Positions 6,980-15,829 are shown, numbered from the stretch's first letter. The stretch: 36,170 nucleotides of DNA from Oscillospiraceae bacterium (GCA_024404875.1 JAKSPK010000025.1:1-36170); one strand, 5' to 3'. Numbers and translations: made by a program. Notes: generated from the sequence alone by a model not told the origin.

Positions 6980-8368
6980 TCATCGAATAATATACCCCGG
7001 TGCCTGATACGGCCGTTTGCCCGCGCCGCATTTCATCTCAGAATAGACGCCCGTGATCGCATCCCATGTCACCACACCGACCTGCCCGTCTGCCGTCAGG
7101 CCGTATTCGCGCTGAAATGCCTGCACCGCTGCGCGCGTCAGCGGGCCGAAATAGCCGGTGTCGGAGATCGGCTGAATGTTCGGATCATATTTTGATATGT
7201 ATGTCAGATATTGCTGCAATAATTTCACATTCTCGCTGTGGACACCCTCACGCAGTACCGTATTCGGATAAAGCCGGACGCACTCCTCCGGTGGCTCGGA
7301 GGCCAGAATGCCCGCATACGCGCGGTAGATATCATTCCATGTGCGGCGATCGGCAATGCCGGTCTGCGGAAGGCCATAGGTCTGCTGGAAGGAGCGCACC
7401 GCTGAAGCTGTTTCTGCATCAAAGCTGCCGCTGATGTGAATGGGAATCACACTTGCATAGTATGCCCCGATGACTGCAAGATAATACTGAAACGCCCGAA
7501 CCGCATTGCCGTAATCGCCCTCGCGCAGCACTGCCGGAAACGAACGGTTCAGCTCCGCATAATCCAGCCCCTCCGATTTCAGCTCCGCGAGTTTCTTCAC
7601 ACTGACATAAATATACGAGAGCTGGTTCCATGTCGACTCATCGACCGTTCCGCTGACCGGCAGGCCGAAAATCGACTGAAATTCCTGCACCGCCGCAGCA
7701 GTCCGCGCATCATAAATGCCGTCCGTATCCGGAATCTTTTGAATCGCAGGAAAATTGCCGGAGATGCGGTTGAGCTGAATCTGGATCGTCTGCACATCGC
7801 GCCCGACCATACCTTCCGTCTGCGGAACGCCCGGGTAACTCGGCGCAGGCGCACGGATCTCCCGTGCGCGGACTATGTCAATATCCTCGCCGTAGAAATG
7901 CTGCAGGATATCATAGGGAATCAGCCCCTGATTCGCGAGGCCGACCGTCCCCCACTGCGAAAGCCCTGCACAGCTCGTGTGCGAGCCGTCGCAGAATGCG
8001 GCAAAGAGCGGTTCATAACTGCCTCGCCGCCGAATATACGACCGCACAAGCTCATCCGTGAGATTGCTGATATTCTCAAAGATCTCCCGTCCGTAAAAGA
8101 ATGCCTGATCGTACTGCGTGGAACTGGTGATATCGAAAGGATAGCCGCGGGAACGGTACCATTCCGTAAAAATGCGGTTGAGCGCAAAGGTGTTGATCAC
8201 ATATATATTGGCGCGCAGCGCATTTTCCGGCCATGTCGGGAAGATCTCGCTGCTCGCAACATTTTTCAGATAGCTGATGTAGGGGACCGTGACATTGGCA
8301 GCATCCGAATCGGGTGTGCCAAGATGCACAGTGATCGTTTCCGGAATAAATACTTCTCCGCTGAGCAT
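6980..8368 (-). CDS. SpoIID/LytB-like protein with three peptidoglycan-binding domains
   Basis: 462 residues from the ATG at 8368 (AGGGG about 8 nt upstream; a GTG at 8374 is the alternative). The N-terminal 180 residues match the SpoIID/LytB fold: YISYLKNVASSEIFPTWPENALRA carries the conserved Glu of SpoIID lytic transglycosylases, and GLSQWG with ANQG then ILQHFYG is the C-terminal signature. Three PG_binding_1 modules follow (near residues 215-260, 310-355 and 405-450; each has AVxxFQ, YGLP or similar, and TWN). SpoIID cleaves glycan strands during engulfment. No signal peptide is visible, so it may act in the mother cell or on the spore surface. It follows the transthyretin-like gene by 14 nt. 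Confidence 0.85.
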   Translation of the reverse strand: MLSGEVFIPETITVHLGTPDSDAANVTVPYISYLKNVASSEIFPTWPENALRANIYVINTFALNRIFTEWYRSRGYPFDITSSTQYDQAFFYGREIFENISNLTDELVRSYIRRRGSYEPLFAAFCDGSHTSCAGLSQWGTVGLANQGLIPYDILQHFYGEDIDIVRAREIRAPAPSYPGVPQTEGMVGRDVQTIQIQLNRISGNFPAIQKIPDTDGIYDARTAAAVQEFQSIFGLPVSGTVDESTWNQLSYIYVSVKKLAELKSEGLDYAELNRSFPAVLREGDYGNAVRAFQYYLAVIGAYYASVIPIHISGSFDAETASAVRSFQQTYGLPQTGIADRRTWNDIYRAYAGILASEPPEECVRLYPNTVLREGVHSENVKLLQQYLTYISKYDPNIQPISDTGYFGPLTRAAVQAFQREYGLTADGQVGVVTWDAITGVYSEMKCGAGKRPYQAPGYIIR

Positions 8369-8382
8369 TTGCACCGCCCCTC

Positions 8383-9048
8383 TCAGTATCGCTGCATATT
8401 GTTATAGAATGTCAGGTCGCCGCCTGTATCGGGCTCGTCGGCACCGGCTGGCAGCGGAATCAGATCAAAATTCTGCACCGAGGTAATATGCGGAAAAACC
8501 GGCACATCTGCACTGTGTTCACGGTAATAACCCTTTGCCTGCACAGTGATATCATAGAAAAAGGACTGCGGGTTCCGCTGATCGGCGGAAGGCTGCGGTG
8601 CGGGCACCTGCACCGGCTCAATATTCCCGCTCTCGTCGGTGGACTGGAGCGAGATCAGCTCCGGATCTCCCTGCACGATGCGTGTGATGATAACAGCAGC
8701 GCCGAAGACCGGCCTTGCGCCCTGTGCTGTCGCGGTATGGACGCGGATGATGCCGGTATAATCGCGCTTGGGTAAGCCGGGCGCCTCCGATGGTTCGGGT
8801 TCCGTTTCCTGCGCAGGATTCTGCGGAGGAACAGGCGTTTCCCGCAAGGACTGCTCCGGCGGCAGATCAGCGGGAAGCGACGCCTGCACGGGGACAGTTT
8901 CAGGCTGTACGGCGATGTCCGGCACAGACGGCGTTACAGTTCGCGGCTGCGGCTTCGGCGGCGGAGCAGCGGGATTCTGACTTGCATACATCCGGAACAG
9001 CTCCTCGCGATAGCGGCGGGCGGTGTCCTCAAATTCCTGACGGTTCAT
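8383..9048 (-). CDS. Proline-rich protein with transthyretin/carboxypeptidase-regulatory-like domain
   Basis: 221 residues from the ATG at 9048 (AAGGAG 7 nt upstream). Residues 1-20 are a short charged helix, 25-95 a Pro/Glu-rich linker, and 97-200 a beta-sandwich: GIIRVHTATAQGARPVFGA, a TDESGN turn, VPAPQP, YDITVQAKGYY and PVFPHITSVQNFDLIPLP. The same domain is found fused in front of SpoIID/PG-binding proteins of other clostridia (from memory), so here the multidomain protein appears split into separate genes. It is the first gene of a four-gene operon reaching 5301. Probable role: adhesion or structure at the cortex or spore coat; no enzymatic motif is seen. Confidence 0.75.
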   Translation of the reverse strand: MNRQEFEDTARRYREELFRMYASQNPAAPPPKPQPRTVTPSVPDIAVQPETVPVQASLPADLPPEQSLRETPVPPQNPAQETEPEPSEAPGLPKRDYTGIIRVHTATAQGARPVFGAAVIITRIVQGDPELISLQSTDESGNIEPVQVPAPQPSADQRNPQSFFYDITVQAKGYYREHSADVPVFPHITSVQNFDLIPLPAGADEPDTGGDLTFYNNMQRY

Positions 9049-9079
9049 GGCAGAGCTCCTTTCGCGTTGCATTATGCTG

Positions 9080-9088
9080 TATTCTATG
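9080..9088 (-). promoter_or_regulatory. Possible mother-cell (sigma-E/K type) -10 element
   Basis: The minus strand reads CATAGAATA about 32 nt upstream of the operon start at 9048, fitting the CATAnnnTA pattern of sigma-E/K promoters. No convincing -35 was found, so this is a suggestion from motif and context only. Confidence 0.25.
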
Positions 9089-9263
9089 CCCGACACGCCG
9101 AAACAATTCCAGCCGCCTCCTTCGGCCGGGTTTCACGGAGCACATCCGGTTTGCTGCTGTTCACCGCTATTTCACGCTCTGTCTTTCATTCCATTGGATT
9201 TTCATTCGCTTCCGGAGAGCTTTCGTATCCGGCTCCTGATTGTATCAGGTTTGTATGAGCAAC

Positions 9264-9305
9264 AAAAAAGCATCCCGGCCGCTGTGATACGGTCGGGATG
9301 CTGCT
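9264..9305 (-). terminator. Rho-independent terminator of the first yfhO-like gene
   Basis: Minus strand: a 12-bp stem with one G-T pair (9290-9301 with 9270-9281), an 8-nt loop, then six T (9264-9269). It lies 27 nt beyond the stop codon at 9332. Confidence 0.9.
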
Positions 9306-9331
9306 TTTGTGAAATCCATAAATCAACTGAT

Positions 9332-12300
9332 TTATTTTTTCTTGTTCAGGAGCTTTCTCTTCTGCTCGTCAAACTCCTCTTTCGACAGGACGCCTTCATC
9401 CATCAGCTCCTTCAGCTTCCGGAGCTCATCAGCGACCATGTTCTCTGATATCTCTTCGATCTGCTTGGCTTTCTTCTCCTGCTCCGCTCTCTTTGCTCTT
9501 TCCAGCACAGACGGATCCGGATCGTCCTCATACTCAAGCTCATAGATGCCCTTCTTGCGGTTCGAGCGGATCTTCGCCAGCACCACATTGTTATCTCTGT
9601 CGTAAATATAGAACATCACCATACAGAAGATGCCGCAGACCAGCGTAAACAGACCGGTCGTGAATCCGGGCGGCGTATAGCGCATTTTGACGGTATGCTC
9701 ACCGGGCGTGAGTCTGACGCCGATCATCGCCTGGAACAGTGTGACATAGTTCGACTGCACCTGCTTGCCATCAATGACCTCGTCGTACTGATAGGGCTTG
9801 CCGTCCACCCAGACCTTCCAGCCCGGTTCTGCCGGGATCGAGGTCATCATGATCTGTCCTTCTTTCGCAGTGATCTTTCCCTCCAGCGTTCTTCCGCCGC
9901 TCTTGGTCAGCTGCCACTGCTGCGCTTCCGCCTTAAGCGGCTGGATATCCTGCTCAAAGAGATCGGAATCAAAATGCATGAAGAAGAAGTCCTTGATGAT
10001 CGTATATTTTTCTTTCGTTCCGGCTGCATCGGTCAGAAGCGTCATGCGAAGCTGAAGCTGCTGTCCCTGCGGATATGTGCCGAGATATACGATCTTGTAG
10101 TTATCAGTCTCGAAGTAAGCACCGAGCGACTTCGCGGCAGAGCCGTCCACATTGTTCATCGGCTGAACTTCCTCATTCCACTGATCTGAGAGCCAGAGAT
10201 TGACCTTGCTTTGATTCTCCGTTTTGAAGAACATATAAAGCGGCTCGGCCGTTTCCGTCTCAAGGAAGATATCGACGGTCGGGTCATCTGCGTGGCTGCC
10301 GTCCTCCTTCTTGATCTCACGATAGTTGGTCTGACTGCCGTAGGGCTCTGTATAGACCTGATTCAGCCGCATTTCCTTTGTCACAGTGAGCGGCTTGTAA
10401 TACTTGTGCCAGTCATCAAAGCCGCCGCCCTGCGTAAAGGTGGTGTTGCCGCTAATGGTACTCATCAGGATGTTCTGGCTGTTAAACGGATTATCATTGC
10501 CGAATGCATTGACACGGAGGATATCTTCGCTGACCATATAGCCGATGCCGAGCGCATTGGGATTCTTGTAAACGCCTACATCGAATTCCTCTTCGGACTG
10601 CGATTTCGCCTTGTCGTCATAGACCTTCTCGTAAGCCGCACCGACATCGAGGCCTTCCTCCGCCAGCTTATCTGCCCGGAGCAGATTGGAATTTTCACCC
10701 TTGTCAAAGACATATTTGATGCCCAGCACCGAATCCGCGATCGGCGTACAGCCGTCATAACGGGAATAATAGGTGCTTGCTGCATAGCCCATTGTCTCGA
10801 TATAGGTCAGGATCTTCGCGTTCATGACCGAGCTGGAATGCGTGATGCCGCGCAGCTTGAAGCCCGCGTCGTCATTCACGGTGCGCGTATAGGTCTTTTC
10901 AGCGCGGTAGAAGCCGTCATCGTATTCATAGAGCCTGTCTACCAGATCGCGTCCGGACTGGACATATTCACGGTAGGACTTTCTGCTGGAATACGAAACC
11001 TCCTTGTGGATCGCGGAAAACTCGCATTTGGCATTATATGTCAGCTCGACGCTGACGACAGCCAGCAGACTGACCATGACCGCGATCGACATTCCCTTGG
11101 TCGGATTCTTTTTCGTCAACAGATAGACGAAGAAGCAGTAGATTGCCAGGAAGAGCAGCGTCAGCCAGACAGACTTGAACGCATCGAGATATACAGCGCC
11201 TTTCTGATCAACGAGCAGCCGGTTGTGCTCATTGATGAGCTTATCCGCGCCCAGACCGACATAATGGTTGATGATCATGAGAATGACGAAGAAGCCGCCG
11301 TAGCTTGCGCCAATATGCCAGCTCTTGATGTTCGTTGCATAGTGCAGCACATTCGCCGCCATGCTGAGCATCACGAAGGAGAATACGAAGGAATAGCGGA
11401 AGGGCAGCCAGTTCGGCATCTGTCCGCCGTGCCAGAGCATATCAATCGGACGCGCCATCATGCAGATGAACAGCGACACCAGAAGGAATGCATAGCCGAG
11501 TTTCTTCTTCAGCGGCACACGCTTGTTCAGGAAATAGAGCGGCATACAGAGTGCTGCGAGCGCGCCGCAGTAAATCTCCGGCTTGCCCTGCACATTGACC
11601 GAGCTGTACTGATTCACACAGGTAAACTGTGCAATGAAATCCAATACATTGAACTGACTCTTATAGCTCCAGTCCGGCTTGGTGAAATCAAATTTACCGA
11701 GCGCCAGCGCATTATAGACCGGCAGGATCATGAATGCCGCGCAGCAGAGCGCAACGGCGGTCGCATAGGCCATGCGCAGGAATGTCATAAGCGCGGCCTT
11801 TCTGTCCTTGCCAGTCATGAACTTGATCTTGTCCGAACCGAAGAAGAAATAGTAAATGAAGTAAAGTCCGGTGAAGATGCAGCACATGAAGCCGATATAG
11901 AAGTTTGACACACACATCAGTGCCAGCGGGATGATATAATTGAGCTTTCTGCCGTCGTCGATCAGATACTCAACGCCGAGCGCAATGAAAGGCAGGAACA
12001 CCAGACCGTCAAGCCACATCGGGTCGATCGTCTGGATAATGCCGTAAGCACACATACCGAACATCGAGCCGAGCATGACGCCCATCAGCGGGGTAACATG
12101 CTTGGATTTCCGCGCATAATAGCAGAATGCAAGCGAAGCCGTACCGAGCTTTGCGAGGATCATGATGAGCAAAGCGCCGAGGATCATTGTCCGCGGCAGC
12201 AGCATCACGATCAGCGTAAAGGGCGAAGCAAGATAATAGCCGATGACGCCCTGAAAACCGCCGGAGAGATTGCGCGACCAGTTGTAGAGAATACTGCCGT

Positions 12301-12544
12301 CGCCGTGGAACGCATCGCGGAGTGTCTCAAAATAATAGACATACTGTCCATTAAGATCGAGACAGAGCACCGAATGCTCACCCGCAGGATACAATCCGAA
12401 TATCAGGTATGCAATGTAAATGAGCGCAACCGGCAGGAAAAATGCGAGCACATAACACCAGTTGCGTGAAAACCAGCCGGCGATCCCACCCCCGGCAGCA
12501 GGGGCAGATGCGGCCGCAGCCGGTTTTGACGATTTGTTTGCCAT
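9332..12544 (-). CDS. YfhO-family membrane protein with C-terminal SHOCT domain
   Basis: 1070 residues from the ATG at 12544 (AGGAGG, 6-nt spacing). After an Ala-rich cytoplasmic start comes a GT-C-like array of roughly a dozen membrane spans with the DLNGQYVYY motif after span 1, a large extracytoplasmic region (about residues 510-980) and a last span near 990. YfhO proteins of Bacillus and Listeria take part in lipoteichoic acid glycosylation, using lipid-linked sugars. The last 30 residues (LRKLKELMDEGVLSKEEFDEQKRKLL) are a SHOCT module, a short helical domain seen at protein ends and thought to mediate oligomerisation; this fusion is unusual. It has its own promoter and terminator. A second family member lies at 28971-31679. 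Confidence 0.85.
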   Translation of the reverse strand: MANKSSKPAAAASAPAAGGGIAGWFSRNWCYVLAFFLPVALIYIAYLIFGLYPAGEHSVLCLDLNGQYVYYFETLRDAFHGDGSILYNWSRNLSGGFQGVIGYYLASPFTLIVMLLPRTMILGALLIMILAKLGTASLAFCYYARKSKHVTPLMGVMLGSMFGMCAYGIIQTIDPMWLDGLVFLPFIALGVEYLIDDGRKLNYIIPLALMCVSNFYIGFMCCIFTGLYFIYYFFFGSDKIKFMTGKDRKAALMTFLRMAYATAVALCCAAFMILPVYNALALGKFDFTKPDWSYKSQFNVLDFIAQFTCVNQYSSVNVQGKPEIYCGALAALCMPLYFLNKRVPLKKKLGYAFLLVSLFICMMARPIDMLWHGGQMPNWLPFRYSFVFSFVMLSMAANVLHYATNIKSWHIGASYGGFFVILMIINHYVGLGADKLINEHNRLLVDQKGAVYLDAFKSVWLTLLFLAIYCFFVYLLTKKNPTKGMSIAVMVSLLAVVSVELTYNAKCEFSAIHKEVSYSSRKSYREYVQSGRDLVDRLYEYDDGFYRAEKTYTRTVNDDAGFKLRGITHSSSVMNAKILTYIETMGYAASTYYSRYDGCTPIADSVLGIKYVFDKGENSNLLRADKLAEEGLDVGAAYEKVYDDKAKSQSEEEFDVGVYKNPNALGIGYMVSEDILRVNAFGNDNPFNSQNILMSTISGNTTFTQGGGFDDWHKYYKPLTVTKEMRLNQVYTEPYGSQTNYREIKKEDGSHADDPTVDIFLETETAEPLYMFFKTENQSKVNLWLSDQWNEEVQPMNNVDGSAAKSLGAYFETDNYKIVYLGTYPQGQQLQLRMTLLTDAAGTKEKYTIIKDFFFMHFDSDLFEQDIQPLKAEAQQWQLTKSGGRTLEGKITAKEGQIMMTSIPAEPGWKVWVDGKPYQYDEVIDGKQVQSNYVTLFQAMIGVRLTPGEHTVKMRYTPPGFTTGLFTLVCGIFCMVMFYIYDRDNNVVLAKIRSNRKKGIYELEYEDDPDPSVLERAKRAEQEKKAKQIEEISENMVADELRKLKELMDEGVLSKEEFDEQKRKLLNKKK

Positions 12545-12595
12545 GAAATACCTCCTTTTGGCTTGTTTGGAATCTGACAAAATGCATACATTTTT

Positions 12596-12624
12596 ATTAT
12601 ACATGATTCCGCCGGATTTTACAA
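12596..12624 (-). promoter_or_regulatory. Promoter of the yfhO-SHOCT gene
   Basis: Minus strand: TTGTAA (12619-12624), a 17-nt spacer and TATAAT (12596-12601). The start site would be about 45 nt before the ATG. Confidence 0.75.
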
Positions 12625-12666
12625 GGGGTTTTCCGAAAAAAATCTCTGTCTATGGTTTTCCGGCAT

Positions 12667-12697
12667 CAAAAAGCCCGAAAGCAGAACGCCTCCGGGC
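12667..12697 (-). terminator. Terminator of the 12705-13625 gene
   Basis: Minus strand: GCCCG...CGGGC stem (12693-12697 with 12673-12677) with a partly paired interior and a TTTTT tail, 8 nt after the stop codon. Confidence 0.7.
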
Positions 12698-12704
12698 CAT
12701 GCAG

Positions 12705-13625
12705 TTATGATACGGGCTTCAGTTCTTCGAGAATGCTGTCGAGCAGCGCCTTTGCGCGGTCATATGCCTCCTGATTCTCCTCCTGCGAATTCATATTCTC
12801 TGCAGGGATGCGAAGCGTCAGATAAGTTCCCTTGTGCAGCGGTTCCGTCATACCGATCAGCTCTGCGAAGTTTGTGCCGTCAATGAGAAGCCGGCGTCCT
12901 TCTGCGTAGGGGCAGTCCGGATAGATCTTTGTCATATCAAGGAACATATCTTCCGGCTGCAAATACTTCTCCGCCTCCGGATCAACCAGAACGAGCATAC
13001 AGGTACACGTCTGGAACTGCACGAGCAGCTGTGAATTATACGCCGCGGAATAGTTACCGCTGTTCTCCATTGACTCCTTCGAGACCGGAATATACACCGA
13101 CTGCACGATGACCTTTTTGTCATCATTATAATCGGGACATTTGCTGCCCAGCCATGTTTCAAGCGTCTCGGACTGTGCATAAAGCGCCGGGCAGTCTGAG
13201 AGCAGCAGCACACGCACATCCGGATCGACACGCGTCACAAAGTCATAGATCAGAAATGCGACGACCAGACCGATGAAGGTCGCAATGCCCAGCCACCATT
13301 TCGAATGATAAAACCAGTTGCCGATACGCTGCCAGACGGTGTAATGCTTTTCGGGCGATTCTTCGCGAAAGACTTTGTCGCTCTCCGAAATGACACCCTG
13401 TTTCAAGCGGATCAGATCGACCTTTTCCTCGGCCAGCTCCTTGGCATATTCCTCGCGTGCCTGGTATGCAGCTTCAGCTTCGGCGGCCTGGCGTTCGCGC
13501 TCCTTCAGTTCTGCCTCGCGGCGGGCTTTCGCTTCGATCTCCCATGCATTGCGCAGCGCGGAGCTTTCAGTCGTCCGGTGCTTTTCGCCCGGATCTTCCG
13601 GTATTTTCTTCGGTTCATCCTGCAC
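12705..13625 (-). CDS. Single-pass membrane protein of unknown function
   Basis: 306 residues. I do not recognise the family. It has a charged, Ala/Glu/Arg-rich segment (about 24-75) likely to be a coiled coil in the cytoplasm, one transmembrane helix at about 109-130, and an extracytoplasmic domain of about 170 residues beginning VDPDVRVLLLSDCPAL with a few Cys and a VQSVYIPVSKE strand. The start is a GTG at 13625 behind AGAGGA; a stop codon lies close upstream in other candidate frames. It is enclosed by terminators on both sides, so any co-transcription with aspS would be by read-through. The layout (coiled coil inside, domain outside) suits a scaffold or sensor, but nothing shows a specific role. 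Confidence 0.8.
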   Translation of the reverse strand: MQDEPKKIPEDPGEKHRTTESSALRNAWEIEAKARREAELKERERQAAEAEAAYQAREEYAKELAEEKVDLIRLKQGVISESDKVFREESPEKHYTVWQRIGNWFYHSKWWLGIATFIGLVVAFLIYDFVTRVDPDVRVLLLSDCPALYAQSETLETWLGSKCPDYNDDKKVIVQSVYIPVSKESMENSGNYSAAYNSQLLVQFQTCTCMLVLVDPEAEKYLQPEDMFLDMTKIYPDCPYAEGRRLLIDGTNFAELIGMTEPLHKGTYLTLRIPAENMNSQEENQEAYDRAKALLDSILEELKPVS

Positions 13626-13642
13626 GCTGTATCATCCTCTCA

Positions 13643-13680
13643 AAATGCGGATTCCTCTGCGTCTGTGCGCAGAGGAATCC
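13643..13680 (-). terminator. Terminator of aspS
   Basis: A perfect 13-bp stem (13649-13661 with 13668-13680), a 6-nt loop and, on the minus strand, a TTTT stretch after the stem. It lies 18 nt beyond the aspS stop. Confidence 0.75.
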
Positions 13681-13698
13681 CGCGTGTTGCCTTGCCGA

Positions 13699-15444
13699 TC
13701 ACGCTTCCTCGCGGATCTGGACATTCGCTTCACGAAGCTGTTGCTCTGTAACCTGCGACGGTGCGCCGAGCAGAAGATCCTGTGCATTGCCGTTGAGCGG
13801 GAATGCGATGACATTGCGGATCGTTTCGGTATCGGCCAGCAGCATAATCATGCGGTCGATGCCGGGTGCCATGCCTGCGTGGGGCGGTGCGCCGTACTGG
13901 AACGCGGTATAGAGTGCCGAGAACCGTGCAGCCAGCTCCTCCTCGGTATAGCCTGCGAGCGCAAACGCTTTCTTCATGATATCAACGCTGTGGTTGCGGA
14001 CTGCGCCGGAGGCCAGCTCAATGCCGTTGCAAACAAGGTCATACTGATAGGCAAGGATCTCCAGCGGATCCTGATTTTCCAGTGCATCCAGACCGCCCTG
14101 CGGCATAGAGAACGGATTGTGCGTAAAGTCGAGTTTATGCGTTTCCTCGTTGATCTCGTACATCGGGAAATCGACAACAAAGCAGAAGCGGAAAGCATTC
14201 TTCTCCAGCAGATCGAGCCGCTCACCAAGCCAGCTGCGGATCTGTCCGGCGTAATTATCCACGATGCCCTTCTTGTCAGAGATGAAGAACACAGTCTCGC
14301 CGTCCTTGATGCCAGAGAGCTTGCGAATCTCATCACGCTGTTCGTCAGAGAGGAATTTGTCGATCGGGCCCTTGAAATTCGACTGTCCTTCGACGGCGGT
14401 CAGATAGCCGAGGCCCTTCATGCCGATCGAGGTTGCAAACTTCAGCGAATCCTCAAAGAATTTCTTCGAGCATCCTGCGCAGTCCGCGACAATGCCGCGC
14501 ACCGGCTTGCCCTTAAAGATCGGGAAGTCGACCCCTGCAAAGAAATCGGTCAGATCAATAATTGTCAGCGGGTTGCGGAGATCGGGCTTATCCGAACCGT
14601 ATTTCAACATTGCGTCGCGGTAGGTAATGCGCTCAAAGGGTGCATCTGAGATGACGGCATCCGGCTTGAATTCACGGAAAGTCTCGGAGATGACCTTTTC
14701 GCAGACAGCAAGGACTTCGTCCTGCGTTGCGAATGCCATCTCAAAGTCGAGCTGATAGAATTCTCCGGGCGATCTGTCCTGACGGGCATCCTCATCGCGG
14801 AAGCAGGGCGCGACCTGATAATACTTGTTGAAGCCGGAGACCATGAGCAGCTGCTTGAACTGCTGCGGCGCCTGCGGGAGTGCATAGAATTTGCCCTTAT
14901 GCTTTCTGCTCGGGACGAGGAAGTCACGCGCGCCCTCCGGCGAGCTTGCGGTCAGGATCGGCGTCTGGATATCGAGGAAGCCGAGTTCCTCCATCTTGCG
15001 GCGCAGATAGGTGATGACCTTCGAGCGAAGAATGATGTTCTCGTGGATCTTCGGATTTCTGAGGTCGAGGTAACGGTACTTGAGGCGAACCTCCTCGCGG
15101 GTATCGAGCGACTCTGCCGGAATAAACGGCAGCATCGACTTCGACGGGCCGAGCAGCTCCATTTCCTCAACCAGCACCTCAACCAGACCGGTCGCGAGCT
15201 TCGGATCAACTGTCTCGGCATCGCGCTCGACGACCTTGCCGGTCACGGAGATCACGCACTCTCTGCCGATCCCCTTCAGCATCGAATCGTCATGAAAGAC
15301 GACCTGTGTGATGCCGGTCTCGTCGCGCAGGGCGAGGAACAGCACGCCGCCGTGATCGCGGATTGTATCCACCCAGCCGGCGAGCGAAACAGTCTGCCCG
15401 ATGTTCTCAGAGCGCAGATCATTGCACATTACGGTACGGTACAT
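13699..15444 (-). CDS. aspS: Aspartyl-tRNA synthetase
   Basis: 581 residues from the ATG at 15444 (AAGGAGG upstream). It charges tRNA-Asp with aspartate in the cytosol. Visible parts are the N-terminal OB-fold anticodon domain (AGWVDTIRDHGG), the class II motif 2 (CFRDEDARQDRSPGEFYQLDFEM), the bacterial GAD insertion, and motif 3 (GMAPGIDRMIMLLA) followed by AFPLNGNAQDLL. The motif-2 version with SPGEFYQLD is one of the standard bacterial variants. Whether it also charges tRNA-Asn cannot be read from sequence by eye; no gatCAB genes are in the window. A T-box leader precedes the gene, so it is induced when its cognate tRNA is uncharged. Confidence 0.97.
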   Translation of the reverse strand: MYRTVMCNDLRSENIGQTVSLAGWVDTIRDHGGVLFLALRDETGITQVVFHDDSMLKGIGRECVISVTGKVVERDAETVDPKLATGLVEVLVEEMELLGPSKSMLPFIPAESLDTREEVRLKYRYLDLRNPKIHENIILRSKVITYLRRKMEELGFLDIQTPILTASSPEGARDFLVPSRKHKGKFYALPQAPQQFKQLLMVSGFNKYYQVAPCFRDEDARQDRSPGEFYQLDFEMAFATQDEVLAVCEKVISETFREFKPDAVISDAPFERITYRDAMLKYGSDKPDLRNPLTIIDLTDFFAGVDFPIFKGKPVRGIVADCAGCSKKFFEDSLKFATSIGMKGLGYLTAVEGQSNFKGPIDKFLSDEQRDEIRKLSGIKDGETVFFISDKKGIVDNYAGQIRSWLGERLDLLEKNAFRFCFVVDFPMYEINEETHKLDFTHNPFSMPQGGLDALENQDPLEILAYQYDLVCNGIELASGAVRNHSVDIMKKAFALAGYTEEELAARFSALYTAFQYGAPPHAGMAPGIDRMIMLLADTETIRNVIAFPLNGNAQDLLLGAPSQVTEQQLREANVQIREEA

Positions 15445-15493
15445 TGATTTTTCCTCCTTGATAGATTTGCAGCCCCGGCGGACTGCGTGACAT

Positions 15494-15733
15494 AAAAAAC
15501 GCCCCCAAGCCGCCTGTCCGTGCAGACTGCTTCGGGACGAGAATTCCAGTATACGGAAACCCGCGGTGCCACCCGACTTAACCCGTCCTGAAAACGGGCT
15601 CACTTTTTTGGGGCAAAAAGGGCGCTCTGTCATGAGCGCGGGAGTGTTGCCGGTGCCGATACTCTCCGGAATGCGCTTTCAGCCTGCGGCGCATACTCTC
15701 TGACCGGATTTCTATGGGGCATCAGGTCTCCTG
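15494..15733 (-). promoter_or_regulatory. T-box riboswitch leader of aspS
   Basis: The minus-strand leader contains the diagnostic T-box sequence GGGTGGCACCGCGGG at 15560-15574. After it a competing terminator stem (CGTCCCGAAGC with GGCTTGGGGGCG, 15501-15541) ends in six T at 15494-15499. Upstream are a hairpin with GCTGAAAG (about 15672-15696), the stem-loop at 15622-15639 and the hairpin at about 15587-15602. I could not place an Asp specifier codon on the 3' side of stem I. The mRNA then runs about 50 nt to the aspS start codon. Confidence 0.92.
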
Positions 15734-15739
15734 TACTTT

Positions 15740-15768
15740 ATTTTATTCGATTTTGCGGGATTTGTCAA
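15740..15768 (-). promoter_or_regulatory. Promoter of the T-box/aspS transcript
   Basis: Minus strand: TTGACA (15763-15768), a 17-nt spacer and TAAAAT (15740-15745), starting transcription near 15733. Confidence 0.88.
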
Positions 15769-15829
15769 GCGGATTTTCACACACGAAATTCTCTCTTGTC
15801 AATTTCTTTGGATTTTCACAAAAAAAGCA

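Noticed and set aside
10211-11908. 565-residue plus-strand open frame
   Set aside because: Lies antisense in the yfhO-SHOCT gene, whose product has clear membrane topology and family motifs. The antisense product is His/Arg/Ile-rich without any motif.
13375-14649. 424-residue plus-strand open frame
   Set aside because: Antisense to aspS and the neighbouring membrane protein; no ribosome-binding site.
15445-15633. N-terminal extension of aspS upstream of 15444
   Set aside because: The extension is the T-box leader and terminator; the ribosome-binding site and conserved MYRTVMCNDL start at 15444.
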